DNA of 64,000 nt from Segatella maculosa DSM 19339 = JCM 15638 (lineage in GTDB: Bacteria > Bacteroidota > Bacteroidia > Bacteroidales > Bacteroidaceae). The DNA is taken from contig NZ_KB908323.1 in the NCBI RefSeq assembly GCF_000382385.1, forward strand, positions 116,606-180,605, given 5' to 3'. Below, in pieces: positions 1 through 7,875 of the stretch. The stretch's first letter is position 1. Every line of letters starts with the position of its first letter. The notes beneath the pieces are model-generated. The model saw only the letters and a list, made by a program, of their open reading frames with translations, was not told where the DNA came from and did not search any database. The position numbers were made by a program, and so were the translations under genes.

Positions 1-163
1 CATTTTTACAGCAAAATGCCCAATCCGACCATTTTGTTACATCATGAAAACTTTATGATTACACATGCAAAGAAACATGATCCCGACCGCAACAACTCTC
101 CACTTTATTTCCTACCTTTGTAGCATCAGACACGCCGTTTGTCGTTTATTTATTTATTACACG

Positions 164-586
164 ATGGAAAAAGAAATAAAAACACAGTCTCTTGCGCATC
201 GAAATTTCATGCGTATAAACCTCTTGGGCAGCCTTTTGATTGTCGCATTCGACGTCGCACTCACCGTGTATGGGTGGGGTTGCGACAGAATCCGGTGGGG
301 ATATCTGGTGATTTACTCCCTCATTATCTGCCTATCCTATTTCTTTGGCGGCGTAATCGCCTGGAAATCATTCACCGAGAAGCATTGGCGCAACATGGTC
401 GGCCGCCAACTTTTCGTCGGCAACGCACTCGTTTTGATTTTCTGTCTGACCGTCACGGGCTTCAGCATCAGCATGTTATGCATCACTTTCATATTCACTT
501 ACTTCGTTCTCGGTGGCCTATTCTCTGTGTTCGTCCTGTCACTTTGCTACTTTGTTTTCAGGAAATCGTATAACGATAGAAACTAA
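164..586 (+). CDS. Hypothetical four-helix membrane protein
   Basis: This 140-residue protein has about four hydrophobic segments (near residues 17-35, 45-65, 80-100 and 105-130) and a short basic C-terminus, so it should be an inner-membrane protein. I placed the start at the ATG at 164, because the extra 33 residues of the longer frame are not membrane-like and would overlap a -7 promoter box TACCTTTG at 113-120. I do not recognise a family. The following small membrane gene at 743 has its own promoter, so no operon is evident. Confidence 0.6.
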   Translation: MEKEIKTQSLAHRNFMRINLLGSLLIVAFDVALTVYGWGCDRIRWGYLVIYSLIICLSYFFGGVIAWKSFTEKHWRNMVGRQLFVGNALVLIFCLTVTGFSISMLCITFIFTYFVLGGLFSVFVLSLCYFVFRKSYNDRN

Positions 587-680
587 GACGAAACATAATA
601 TAAGCCTCCTCCGTTCCCTCCAAGGGAGAGGAAACCAAGCCATTCAAGGAAAACAACTCCGAAAAAACGCTCTTACAAAC

Positions 681-710
681 TTGCATATCCGCGTAAATTC
701 CGTATTTTTG
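681..710 (+). promoter_or_regulatory. Bacteroidota-type promoter for the 743 gene
   Basis: TTG at 681-683 is followed after 19 bases by TATTTTTG at 703-710, which matches the -33/-7 pattern (TTTG, 19-21 bases, TAnnTTTG). Transcription would begin near 717, about 26 bases before the ATG at 743. Confidence 0.5.
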
Positions 711-742
711 CACTTCATAAACCCGAAAAGACGATAGAAACA

Positions 743-1003
743 ATGAACAAATGGACGAAGATTGCCCTGCTCATAGCCTTTCACGGACTCATGATGACCG
801 ATTATTATTATTGGGAAAAAGCCCGCAATGAGTTGGCAATCTACAAGACCGCGGAGGCCAATTTGCCTGCTTTCCGCGCGTTTGCCCTTAGCGAACTCGA
901 CACGTTGGGCTATGTGTTGCTGGCCAACGTGACCATGATAGCCCTCCTCGTCGTGTGGCTCTGCTTTGCAAGAAAAAGGAAGCCGAAAGACAAGACCACT
1001 TGA
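743..1003 (+). CDS. Small hypothetical membrane protein
   Basis: This 86-residue protein has an N-terminal hydrophobic stretch (about residues 6-22), a middle soluble part, and a second strong transmembrane segment (about 57-76) followed by a Lys/Arg-rich tail. That predicts two membrane helices with the basic tail in the cytoplasm. A good promoter lies just upstream. I do not recognise the family. Confidence that it is a real gene rests on the promoter, the sensible start and the membrane pattern. Confidence 0.55.
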   Translation: MNKWTKIALLIAFHGLMMTDYYYWEKARNELAIYKTAEANLPAFRAFALSELDTLGYVLLANVTMIALLVVWLCFARKRKPKDKTT

Positions 1004-1017
1004 AACGGTTTTTAATT

Positions 1018-1098
1018 TCAGCCACATTGCGATGCAATCCCAGCCATATTACACGCTAATCTCAGCCATATTGCACGGTAATATGGCTGATATTGCAA
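1018..1098. repeat. AT-rich hairpin repeat, family B copy 1
   Basis: This copy contains a perfect 11-base stem, TCAGCCATATT, a 7-base loop and AATATGGCTGA. A second half-copy lies just before it. Five more copies of this family occur in other intergenic regions of the window (near 6562, 23226, 30700, 36350 and 46384). Confidence 0.75.
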
Positions 1099-1133
1099 AA
1101 CAAGGTATAAGTCGTTGATTTTCAATACGAATA

Positions 1134-1236
1134 CATGTAGGGACGCACGGCTCGTGCGTCCGCTCCAACAACCATGCATATATGCCTACCATTCAACTTG
1201 AACGGGCGCACGAACCATACCGATTTGTGCGCCCGT
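1134..1236. repeat. GC-rich hairpin repeat, family A copy 1 (pair)
   Basis: TGTAGGGACGCAC and GTGCGTCCG surround a short loop at 1134-1162. A second, inverted and degenerate hairpin follows at 1202-1236 (ACGGGCGCAC ... GTGCGCCCGT). Paired facing hairpins are the typical layout of this family in the window. With copy 1 of family B they account for the 300-base gap between 1004 and 1305. Confidence 0.75.
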
Positions 1237-1305
1237 CTCCTATACCTTATATTATATATATACCGGTTATTCCGATGAAACTCACCTTGATTGCGAGCCG
1301 ACAGG

Positions 1306-1926
1306 TCAGTTTTTCTTCTTGTTTTCCTTTGTTGTCGTCTTCGGATGATAGCTTCCTGCGAGGGTCACATCAAACACCAAGGTTGAGTAAGCGGGTATGC
1401 CATTATTGCCTTTTGGCCCATAACCCAGTTGATAAGGAATGTAAATCAGCCACCGGTCGCCTGCTTTCATGTTCTGTAATGCTGTGGCGAAGCCATCGAC
1501 CACAGTGCTTATGGCAAACTTCCTCGGCGCGTTTGTGCTTGGATTGAACTCGGTCGTCGTCCAACTTTGGTCGAAAATCCTTCCTTTGGGAAAGGTTGTC
1601 GAGGGGAGAAGACGGCCTTGATAGTGCACAAGTGCAGTGTCTGTGTAGAGTGGAAGCTGCGTTCCTGTGCCCTGTTTCAGCACTTTTACCACGATGAAGT
1701 CCTCGGGGTTCTTGCGCGTTTCGGGGAGAGACCACTTGCGAATCACCTTCACTTTCGGATTGGTTCCGGCCTCACTGACGGCTTCTTTATAGAGGTTGTT
1801 GAAGTAAGCCTCGTTCTTTGCCTGCCAATCGGGGTATTCCTCTACCGTGTTGTCGTCTTCCTTGCATGACGAAAGGCCTGCGACGGCCAGCAGGAACACG
1901 AGGATATGGAATGCATTTCTCTTCAT
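1306..1926 (-). CDS. FKBP-type peptidyl-prolyl isomerase lipoprotein
   Basis: The 206-residue protein begins with a lipoprotein signal ending in LSSC (Cys about residue 21). Its C-terminal half carries an FKBP fold: YQGRLL near 102, a FDQSW element, then GDRWLIYIPYQLGYG and the final strand ending FDVTL. Such proteins speed proline isomerisation during folding of envelope proteins; here it would be anchored in the outer or inner membrane facing the periplasm. Its ATG shares one base with the stop codon of glyS (TAATG at 1928-1924), so the two are translationally coupled in one transcript. Confidence 0.85.
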   Translation of the reverse strand: MKRNAFHILVFLLAVAGLSSCKEDDNTVEEYPDWQAKNEAYFNNLYKEAVSEAGTNPKVKVIRKWSLPETRKNPEDFIVVKVLKQGTGTQLPLYTDTALVHYQGRLLPSTTFPKGRIFDQSWTTTEFNPSTNAPRKFAISTVVDGFATALQNMKAGDRWLIYIPYQLGYGPKGNNGIPAYSTLVFDVTLAGSYHPKTTTKENKKKN

Positions 1927-3479
1927 TATTCGTCGATATTGAGTTTTTTCAACAAGCTTGTGATGCTGACACGGTCTTCCATGATGGGGCGAAGTGCGTC
2001 GATGTCAACGCGTTCTTGCTTCATCGTGTCGCGATAACGCAACGTCACCTTATGGTCGTTGGGCGTGTCGTGGTCCACAGTGACGCAGAACGGCGTGCCC
2101 ACTGCGTCCTGACGACGGTAGCGTTTGCCGATGGAATCCTTCGGATCGCCATAGTGGGTGTTGAAGTGGAACTTCAAATCATTGACGATTTGCTCAGCCA
2201 ACTCGGGCAGTCCGTCTTTCTTGTCCAATGGGAACACGGCGCACTTCACAGGAGCCAAGGGCTCGGGGAGCCTCAATACGACGCGTGTTTCGCCGTTTTC
2301 GAGTTGCTCTTCGGTATAACTATGGCACATCACCGAAAGGAACATGCGGTCAACACCAATGGAAGTCTCTACGTCATACGGCGTATAATTCTCGTTTTTC
2401 TCAGGGTCGAAGTACTTAATAGAGCGGCCGCTGAACTTCTCATGCTGGCTGAGATCGAAGTCGGTACGCGAATGTATGCCTTCAACTTCCTTGAAACCGA
2501 ACGGCATACGGAACTCGATGTCGGTAGCGGCATTGGCATAGTGAGCCAATTTCTCGTGGTCATGGAAGCGATAGTTCTCATTTCCCATGCCAAGTGCCTC
2601 ATGCCACGCCAAACGGTGGCGTTTCCAATACTCGAACCACTTCATTTCGGTGCCCGGCTGACAGAAGAATTGCATCTCCATCTGCTCAAATTCGCGCATA
2701 CGGAAGACAAATTGGCGGGCAACTATCTCGTTGCGGAACGCCTTTCCTATCTGACATATACCGAAAGGTAGCTTCATTCGGCCCGTCTTCTGCACGTTGA
2801 GGTAGTTCACAAAGATACCTTGTGCGGTCTCGGGTCGCAGATAAATCTTGTTGGTTTGGTCGCTTAGGGACCCCATTTCGGTAGAAAACATCAGGTTGAA
2901 CTGGCGCACGTCGGTCCAGTTCTTCGTACCGCTGATGGGATCCACAATGCCTTCGTCGAGGATAATCTGCTTCAATGCCTCCAAATCCGGGCCTTGCATG
3001 GCCTCAGTATAGCGGGCATGCAGTGCGTCGCGCTTCTTTTGGTAGTCCAACACACGCGGATTGGTCTCGCGGAACTTGCCTTCTTCGAAGCTGTTGCCAT
3101 ATTTCTTGGCAGCCTTGGCCACCTCTTTTTCAATCTTTTCGTCGTACTTTGCCATCTGGTCTTCAATGAGAACATCAGCCCGATAGCGTTTCTTTGAGTC
3201 GCGGTTGTCAATCAACGGGTCGTTGAAAGCATCGACATGACCGCTGGCTTTCCACACGGTTGGGTGCATAAATATGCCGGCATCGATGCCAACGATATTG
3301 CTATGGAGCAGCACCATGCTCTTCCACCAGTATTCTTTGATGTTGTTTTTCAACTCAACACCATTCTGACCGTAGTCATAAACGGCTGCGAGTCCGTCGT
3401 AAATCTCACTGCTCGGGAAGACAAAGCCGTATTCCTTGCAGTGGCTCACTATCTTTTTGAAAACATCTTCTTGTGCCAT
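1926..3479 (-). CDS. glyS: Glycyl-tRNA synthetase (dimeric type)
   Basis: This 517-residue class II synthetase charges tRNA-Gly in the cytoplasm. The start (AQEDVFKKIVSHCKEYGFVF) and the segment LRPETAQGIF at 214-223 are characteristic of the alpha2, eukaryote-like enzyme. Motif 2 is visible as FRNEI...FRMREFEQMEMQFF at 248-271, GVDRMFLSV fits motif 3, and the C-terminal 110 residues form the anticodon-binding domain. A -7 box TATCTTTG lies on the minus strand at 3513-3506. The FKBP lipoprotein gene follows with a one-base overlap. Confidence 0.97.
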   Translation of the reverse strand: MAQEDVFKKIVSHCKEYGFVFPSSEIYDGLAAVYDYGQNGVELKNNIKEYWWKSMVLLHSNIVGIDAGIFMHPTVWKASGHVDAFNDPLIDNRDSKKRYRADVLIEDQMAKYDEKIEKEVAKAAKKYGNSFEEGKFRETNPRVLDYQKKRDALHARYTEAMQGPDLEALKQIILDEGIVDPISGTKNWTDVRQFNLMFSTEMGSLSDQTNKIYLRPETAQGIFVNYLNVQKTGRMKLPFGICQIGKAFRNEIVARQFVFRMREFEQMEMQFFCQPGTEMKWFEYWKRHRLAWHEALGMGNENYRFHDHEKLAHYANAATDIEFRMPFGFKEVEGIHSRTDFDLSQHEKFSGRSIKYFDPEKNENYTPYDVETSIGVDRMFLSVMCHSYTEEQLENGETRVVLRLPEPLAPVKCAVFPLDKKDGLPELAEQIVNDLKFHFNTHYGDPKDSIGKRYRRQDAVGTPFCVTVDHDTPNDHKVTLRYRDTMKQERVDIDALRPIMEDRVSITSLLKKLNIDE

Positions 3480-3696
3480 AATCGTATATTCTTCAAAGTT
3501 TTGTGCAAAGATACAATAAATATCGCGAAACAGGGTGGGTTTTATTATTTTTTATAGAAGCGGGAGGAAAGGGGTGAGCTCCATGTCATTTGGCGTTACT
3601 TTTGCTCCATTCGCCCCATGACAGCATTGACATGGCATGCCAACATTGTCCGCTAAACAACGAAACCGCGATGCGGTTTAAACGGAAACAAACGAA

Positions 3697-3742
3697 AACC
3701 TCACTCTCAATGCGCCCAGCAGACGTCGTCGAAAGTGAGGTT
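3697..3742 (-). terminator. Hairpin downstream of pepD
   Basis: AACCTCACT at 3697-3705 pairs with AGTGAGGTT at 3734-3742, just past the end of pepD on the minus strand. A second small hairpin (AAACCGC GAT GCGGTTT) sits at 3663-3679. The T-run is short, so termination is likely but not certain. Confidence 0.45.
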
Positions 3743-3770
3743 TGTGATGTATAACCGTTCTGGCAGGAAC

Positions 3771-5228
3771 TTATTCCTGCGGGATATGTTTCAGAATTTC
3801 AAGCAGATGGTCCCACACCATTTGCACGGTCGGAATCAAAAGTGCCTCGTCTGGTGTGTGAACATTGCGCAAAGTGGGACCGAAACTCACCATGTCAAGC
3901 TCGGGATATTTCTCAGAAAAGAGGCCACATTCAAGTCCGGCGTGAATGCCTTTCACGACAGGTTCCTTGCCAAAAAGCCTCTTATAAGCGTCCACTGTGA
4001 CCTTAACAAGCTTGCTGTTCGGGTTCATTTTCCACGCTGGATAGCCGTCGTTCTGGACAACATTGCCGCCGCTCAATTCGAAAACGGCTTTCACTGTGTC
4101 GGCCATATTGCGAAGATTACTCATCACATTGCTGCGTTGGCTGGCCACGACCACCACCTTGTCGGCCTCGGTCTGCACGCTGGCCACGTTACTCGAGGTC
4201 TCTACCATGGTAGCGATGGCCTCATCCTGACAGAAAGTCAGCGGTCCGTTGTCGAGAGCCTGCAAAGAAAGGATCAGTCCGCGCGAGGTTTCCCGCGGCA
4301 ATACAGGCCTTGCTTCGACGCTTTCCATGCTCCAATGCATTGTCGGATCGGTCACATGGAACTCATCTTCCACTCCTTTCGTGAACATATTCCAGTCGGC
4401 CATCACCTCTTCCTTACGGTCTTCGGGCACAGCAAAGACCACTTTTCCGTCGCGCGGAATGGCATTATGCATCTTACCGGAGTTCCAATCGGCCAGCCGA
4501 AGCACCATTTTCGTCTGCTCCATATAGAGGAAACGCGCCATAATCTTGATGGCATTGGCCCGCTTCTTGTTGATATCATCGCCCGAATGTCCGCCATTTA
4601 GGCCTTTCAATGCGGCCTGCATAAAGAAGTAACCTGAGGGAGCTTGCTCGCGAGAAAAGCTGTAGGTGACGGTCGTATTGATGCCTCCTGCGCACGAAAC
4701 AAATATCTGTCCCTCGTCTTCGGAGTCGAGATTGATGAGGTATTTGCCTGACATGAAGCCCGGTTTCAGGCCAAATGCGCCCGTAAGACCAGTCTCTTCG
4801 TCACGCGTGAAAAGGCATTCTATCGGGCCATGTTCAATGTCGTTGCTGTCAAGAATGGCCAGTTCTATGGCACAACCGATGCCATCATCGGCCCCCAAAG
4901 TAGTGCCTTTGGCATGCAACCACTCCCCGTCGACGTAGGTTTGAATGGCATCTTTGTGGAAATCGAAGTCCACATCGACCAGCTTATCGCATACCATATC
5001 CATGTGACTCTGCAGGATTGTCGTTGCCAAATGCTCCAAACCCTTAGTCGCCGGCTTTCGGATTAGGACGTTACCCGTCTCATCTTCCTTCACTTCGAGG
5101 CCGCGGTCGGCGGCGAACTTCTTCAAATAAGCGGCCATTTTCTCCTCATGTTTCGATGGACGAGGGATTTTGTTGATGGCCGAAAACTGCTCGAACACGC
5201 GGGCAGGTCTTAGTTCTACGTTGCTCAT
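3771..5228 (-). CDS. pepD: Aminoacyl-histidine dipeptidase (M20 family)
   Basis: The 485-residue metallopeptidase hydrolyses dipeptides such as carnosine-type substrates in the cytoplasm. The M20 zinc ligands are present: H75 and D77 in LQSHMDMVCD, D114 in GADDGIGCA, the E144/E145 pair in TRDEETGLTG, and D173 in LDSEDEGQ. The full length matches the family. A TACTTTTG box on the minus strand at 5323-5316 is a likely promoter, overlapping the divergent promoter region of the next plus-strand operon. Confidence 0.95.
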   Translation of the reverse strand: MSNVELRPARVFEQFSAINKIPRPSKHEEKMAAYLKKFAADRGLEVKEDETGNVLIRKPATKGLEHLATTILQSHMDMVCDKLVDVDFDFHKDAIQTYVDGEWLHAKGTTLGADDGIGCAIELAILDSNDIEHGPIECLFTRDEETGLTGAFGLKPGFMSGKYLINLDSEDEGQIFVSCAGGINTTVTYSFSREQAPSGYFFMQAALKGLNGGHSGDDINKKRANAIKIMARFLYMEQTKMVLRLADWNSGKMHNAIPRDGKVVFAVPEDRKEEVMADWNMFTKGVEDEFHVTDPTMHWSMESVEARPVLPRETSRGLILSLQALDNGPLTFCQDEAIATMVETSSNVASVQTEADKVVVVASQRSNVMSNLRNMADTVKAVFELSGGNVVQNDGYPAWKMNPNSKLVKVTVDAYKRLFGKEPVVKGIHAGLECGLFSEKYPELDMVSFGPTLRNVHTPDEALLIPTVQMVWDHLLEILKHIPQE

Positions 5229-5255
5229 TTTTATATCTTTTTATTTTGTTTTTAT

Positions 5256-5286
5256 TTTGTTCTTTTGCCGATTTATATTACCTTTG
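5256..5286 (+). promoter_or_regulatory. Promoter of the small-protein/OmpH operon
   Basis: TTTG at 5256-5259, a 19-base spacer and TACCTTTG at 5279-5286 give a full match to the Bacteroidota sigma-ABfr promoter pattern. Transcription would begin near 5293, about 37 bases before the ATG at 5330. Confidence 0.65.
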
Positions 5287-5329
5287 CCCATATTTTAGTG
5301 GCCAATGGCGCACTGCAAAAGTAATAAAA

Positions 5330-5524
5330 ATGATGAAGACATTCGTATTGAGCGTGTTAATAATTGCTATATCGATGGCATTATTAGGCATAAAGATGCT
5401 CTTCCGCAAGAACGGAAGGTTCTCTTCGCAGCACATTCACGACAATGCGGCACTGAGAAAGCAGGGCATCCACTGTGTGATCGACCAAGACAAAGCGGCA
5501 CGCAAGGCCGGGAAAGCCTATTAA
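5330..5524 (+). CDS. Small single-helix membrane protein
   Basis: The 64-residue product starts MMKTFVLSVLIIAISMALLG: one N-terminal membrane helix followed by a basic soluble tail with KNGRF, H-rich and GIHCVIDQD elements. The longer frame upstream would place the start before the promoter, so I use 5330 (ATG at 5333 also possible). Similar small proteins with KNGKF...RGI.C motifs are, as far as I recall, widespread in Bacteroidales, function unknown. It is followed after 33 bases by the OmpH-like lipoprotein gene and probably shares its transcript. Confidence 0.65.
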   Translation: MMKTFVLSVLIIAISMALLGIKMLFRKNGRFSSQHIHDNAALRKQGIHCVIDQDKAARKAGKAY

Positions 5525-5557
5525 ACGACGATTAAAATCAAAAAGACAATAAAGAAA

Positions 5558-6178
5558 ATGAACAGGAAAAACATTCTCAAAACAATGGCCGTGGCTGCAA
5601 TCGCCACCGTTTCCATGACCGGTTGTAACCAATCTGCCCCGAAAGTTGACGCAAAATCAGATGCCGCACAGACCAATCCTACGGGCTTAAAGATAGCATA
5701 TGTCGAGGTAGATAGCATCATGAGCCGGTATCAGTTCTGCAAGGATTACTCCCTGATACTGCAAAAGAAGGGACAGAACATACAGAACACGCTCGCTGCC
5801 AAGCAGCAACAGTTGCAGGCTGCGGCTGCAAACTTCCAGCAAAAGGTGCAACAAAACGCCTATACACGCGAGCAGGCAGAGGCCATCAACGCCAATCTTC
5901 AAAAGCAAAACACCGACCTTCAGGCCCTCAACCAGCGGCTGACGAATGAGTTCCAGACTGAAACAGAGAAATACAATAATGCACTTCGCGACAGTATTCA
6001 GCACTATTTGAAGCTCTATAACAAGGACAAGAACTACAGTCTTATCCTCAGTAAGGCCGGTGACAACCTGCTTTATGCCGACAAGGCCTACGACATCACG
6101 AACGAAGTCATTGCCGGTTTGAACAAAGCCTACAAGCCTTCGGCAAAAATGGCAGCCGCAGTGCCGGCAAAGAAGTAG
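5558..6178 (+). CDS. OmpH/Skp-like lipoprotein chaperone
   Basis: The 206-residue protein has a signal ending SMTGC (Cys 23), so it should be a lipoprotein. The mature part begins with a short strand, LKIAYVEVDSIMSRY, typical of OmpH/Skp, followed by a long Gln-rich coiled coil (about residues 65-150) and a C-terminal strand LILSKAGDNLLYADKAYDIT. Skp-like proteins hold unfolded outer-membrane proteins in the periplasm. Family members are usually soluble; the lipid anchor here is a variation. The tail is Ala/Lys-rich. Confidence 0.85.
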   Translation: MNRKNILKTMAVAAIATVSMTGCNQSAPKVDAKSDAAQTNPTGLKIAYVEVDSIMSRYQFCKDYSLILQKKGQNIQNTLAAKQQQLQAAAANFQQKVQQNAYTREQAEAINANLQKQNTDLQALNQRLTNEFQTETEKYNNALRDSIQHYLKLYNKDKNYSLILSKAGDNLLYADKAYDITNEVIAGLNKAYKPSAKMAAAVPAKK

Positions 6179-6231
6179 GCTCTTCCCTCCCTACCCCTCC
6201 CAAAAAGAGAGAGGAAGCAATCAAGATAGAA

Positions 6232-6350
6232 ATGTAGGGACGCACGGTTCGTGCGTCCGTTCTGCGCGGAACAATCAACTTGTTCACTCATTTACCCGTC
6301 AACTGTCAACTGAAACAGGGGCGGACGCACGGGCCGTGCGTCCCTACATG
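6232..6350. repeat. GC-rich hairpin repeat, family A copy 2 (facing pair)
   Basis: A forward hairpin (TGTAGGGACGCAC...GTGCGTCCG, 6232-6260) and an inverted hairpin (CGGACGCAC...GTGCGTCCCTACA, 6320-6350) enclose about 60 bases that include CGTCAACTGTCAACTGAAA. The whole is a roughly 119-base inverted-repeat unit. The same arrangement returns at 6408-6524 and 46229-46346. Confidence 0.8.
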
Positions 6351-6407
6351 CATTCGAGCAGCCCACCCTATCAACCATTTTATATATCAATATATCCATG
6401 ATGGGTA

Positions 6408-6524
6408 TGTAGGGACGCACGGCTCGTGCGTCCGTTCTGCGCGAAACAATCAACTTATTTACCCATTTTCGCGTCAACTGTCAACTGAAATAGGAGCGGA
6501 CGCACAGACCGTGCGTCCCTACAT
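6408..6524. repeat. GC-rich hairpin repeat, family A copy 3 (facing pair)
   Basis: This is a second, nearly identical unit right after the first: a forward hairpin at 6408-6433 and an inverted one at 6497-6524, with the same inner segment (CGTCAACTGTCAACTGAAA). The tandem placement suggests duplication of the whole unit. Confidence 0.8.
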
Positions 6525-6561
6525 GCATTCAACTGTTTTCTCATATCAATCCTATTGGTTT

Positions 6562-6646
6562 TCAATATCAGCCACTTTGGGCGACAAAATGAGCCATATT
6601 GCGCGGCAATATGGGTGATATTACCGCGTAATATGGCTGATATTGG
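6562..6646. repeat. AT-rich hairpin repeat, family B copy 2
   Basis: ATGAGCCATATTGC and GCAATATGGGTGAT pair, followed by TTACCGCGTAATATGGCTGA. The copy lies beside the family A units and completes the filling of the 6179-6789 gap, where no gene is evident. Confidence 0.7.
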
Positions 6647-6789
6647 AACGCCGTTGCAAGCAGTTGGCGTTCAAAGCGTTACAAGGTTATCCGACAATCG
6701 AACGGAGAACGCTGGGAGATACCTTGGAAACTGAAAGAAAAATCGTGGAAACCAAACGGAAAACCGTGGGAACCCAGAGAGAGAGAAAC

Positions 6790-7671
6790 TCAGAGTTGAC
6801 GGGTGAATTCCTCAGGAAGCAAGGGCATAGCACCGTTCTGTGTGCAGACGTAGGCACTGACTTCTACGGCCAGTTTGTGGGCTGCTTTGATGGATTTCCC
6901 TGCAAGAATGGCTGCACAGAACGCCCCCGTGAAGCTGTCACCTGCCCCAACCGTGTCGGCAACCTCAACCTTCGGCGTCTCTTGGAACGACTTCGTTGCA
7001 GGCGCAAAAACATAACTTCCGTTGACACCACACGTGAGAACGAGCATCTTTAGATTGTATTTTCCAAGGATAAGCCAGCACTTATTCTCCATATCCAGCC
7101 CCGGATAGCCGAACAAACGACCGATGGTGACGAGCTCTTCGTCGTTGATTTTGAGAATGTCGGCAGCCGCAAGCGATTCTTGGATAATCTCTTTGGTGTA
7201 GAAAGTCTGGCGCAGATTGATGTCGAAAATCTTGAGACAGTCTTTCGGGGTGGCTACGAGGAATTGGTGAATGGTCTCCCTTGAGACGCTGTTGCGCTGC
7301 GCGAGCGAACCGAAACAAACGGCGCGGGCGTTCTTTGCCACCTCCTCAATCTCGTCGTTGAATGGAATATTGTCCCAAGCTACGTTCTCCTTGATGTCGT
7401 AAGTGGGCACTCCTTCGTCGTCGAGCGACACTTGTACCGTGCCCGTTGGATAGTCGACGATGGGCATAATGTAGCGAAGTCCTTCCTGATCAAGCTCCTT
7501 TCGTGTCTGATCGCCAAGGATATCGTTGCCCAAAGCACTGATGGCCATGGCGTCAAATCCGAACTGATGGGTGTGAAAAGCAAAGTTGGCAGGTGCCCCG
7601 CCCAGCTTTGTTCCTTCGGGTAAGCAGTCCCATAATGCTTCGCCGAGGCCTACAATAAATCTTTTTTGCAT
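6790..7671 (-). CDS. Fructokinase (PfkB family)
   Basis: The 293-residue kinase should phosphorylate fructose in the cytoplasm with ATP, the last step of fructan use here. It has the N-terminal GLGEALWDCLPEG and GGAPANFAFH substrate-binding segments and the C-terminal PfkB signature DTVGAGDSFTGAF with the catalytic Asp. It is the last gene of the fructan locus, 204 bases after the sugar transporter; its place matches the fructokinase of the B. thetaiotaomicron levan locus (BT1757). Confidence 0.9.
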   Translation of the reverse strand: MQKRFIVGLGEALWDCLPEGTKLGGAPANFAFHTHQFGFDAMAISALGNDILGDQTRKELDQEGLRYIMPIVDYPTGTVQVSLDDEGVPTYDIKENVAWDNIPFNDEIEEVAKNARAVCFGSLAQRNSVSRETIHQFLVATPKDCLKIFDINLRQTFYTKEIIQESLAAADILKINDEELVTIGRLFGYPGLDMENKCWLILGKYNLKMLVLTCGVNGSYVFAPATKSFQETPKVEVADTVGAGDSFTGAFCAAILAGKSIKAAHKLAVEVSAYVCTQNGAMPLLPEEFTRQL

Positions 7672-7875
7672 AGAGAAAATAATAAAAAACGAGGCCCCAC
7701 GGCACCCACTTTTAGCCTCCCAAGGGGAGAGAACGCTTGCTTGCGTGGGCTTGTCGCGTTCGTTTCAGGGTGTCAGGGGCGTCAGGTTGTGTTGTTATTG
7801 AATGCGTTTAGTTATGTTATTGATTGGATATTGCCAAGGAATGCTCCCTCACGAAGGGAGGAACGGGGCGGGAGT

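Noticed and set aside
139..573. Second frame overlapping the first membrane protein
   Set aside because: It overlaps the better-supported membrane-protein frame on the same strand and is rich in Arg and His without a pattern.
594..640. CTCCCT...AGGGAG short palindromes after several genes (also near 6185, 7725, 7850 and 46115)
   Set aside because: They recur, but each is short and imperfect; they may be weak terminators or low-grade repeats and I could not define a consistent unit.
1818..2771. Long plus-strand frame of 317 codons opposite glycyl-tRNA synthetase
   Set aside because: It lies antisense to a clear glyS gene, has no ribosome site or family likeness, and its codon pattern is a mirror of the real gene.
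3735..4601. Plus-strand frame of 288 codons opposite pepD
   Set aside because: Antisense shadow of an intact M20 peptidase; His- and Leu-rich composition without any motif.
6643..7053. Plus-strand frame of 136 codons
   Set aside because: It mostly overlaps the end of fructokinase on the other strand and begins inside a repeat region.
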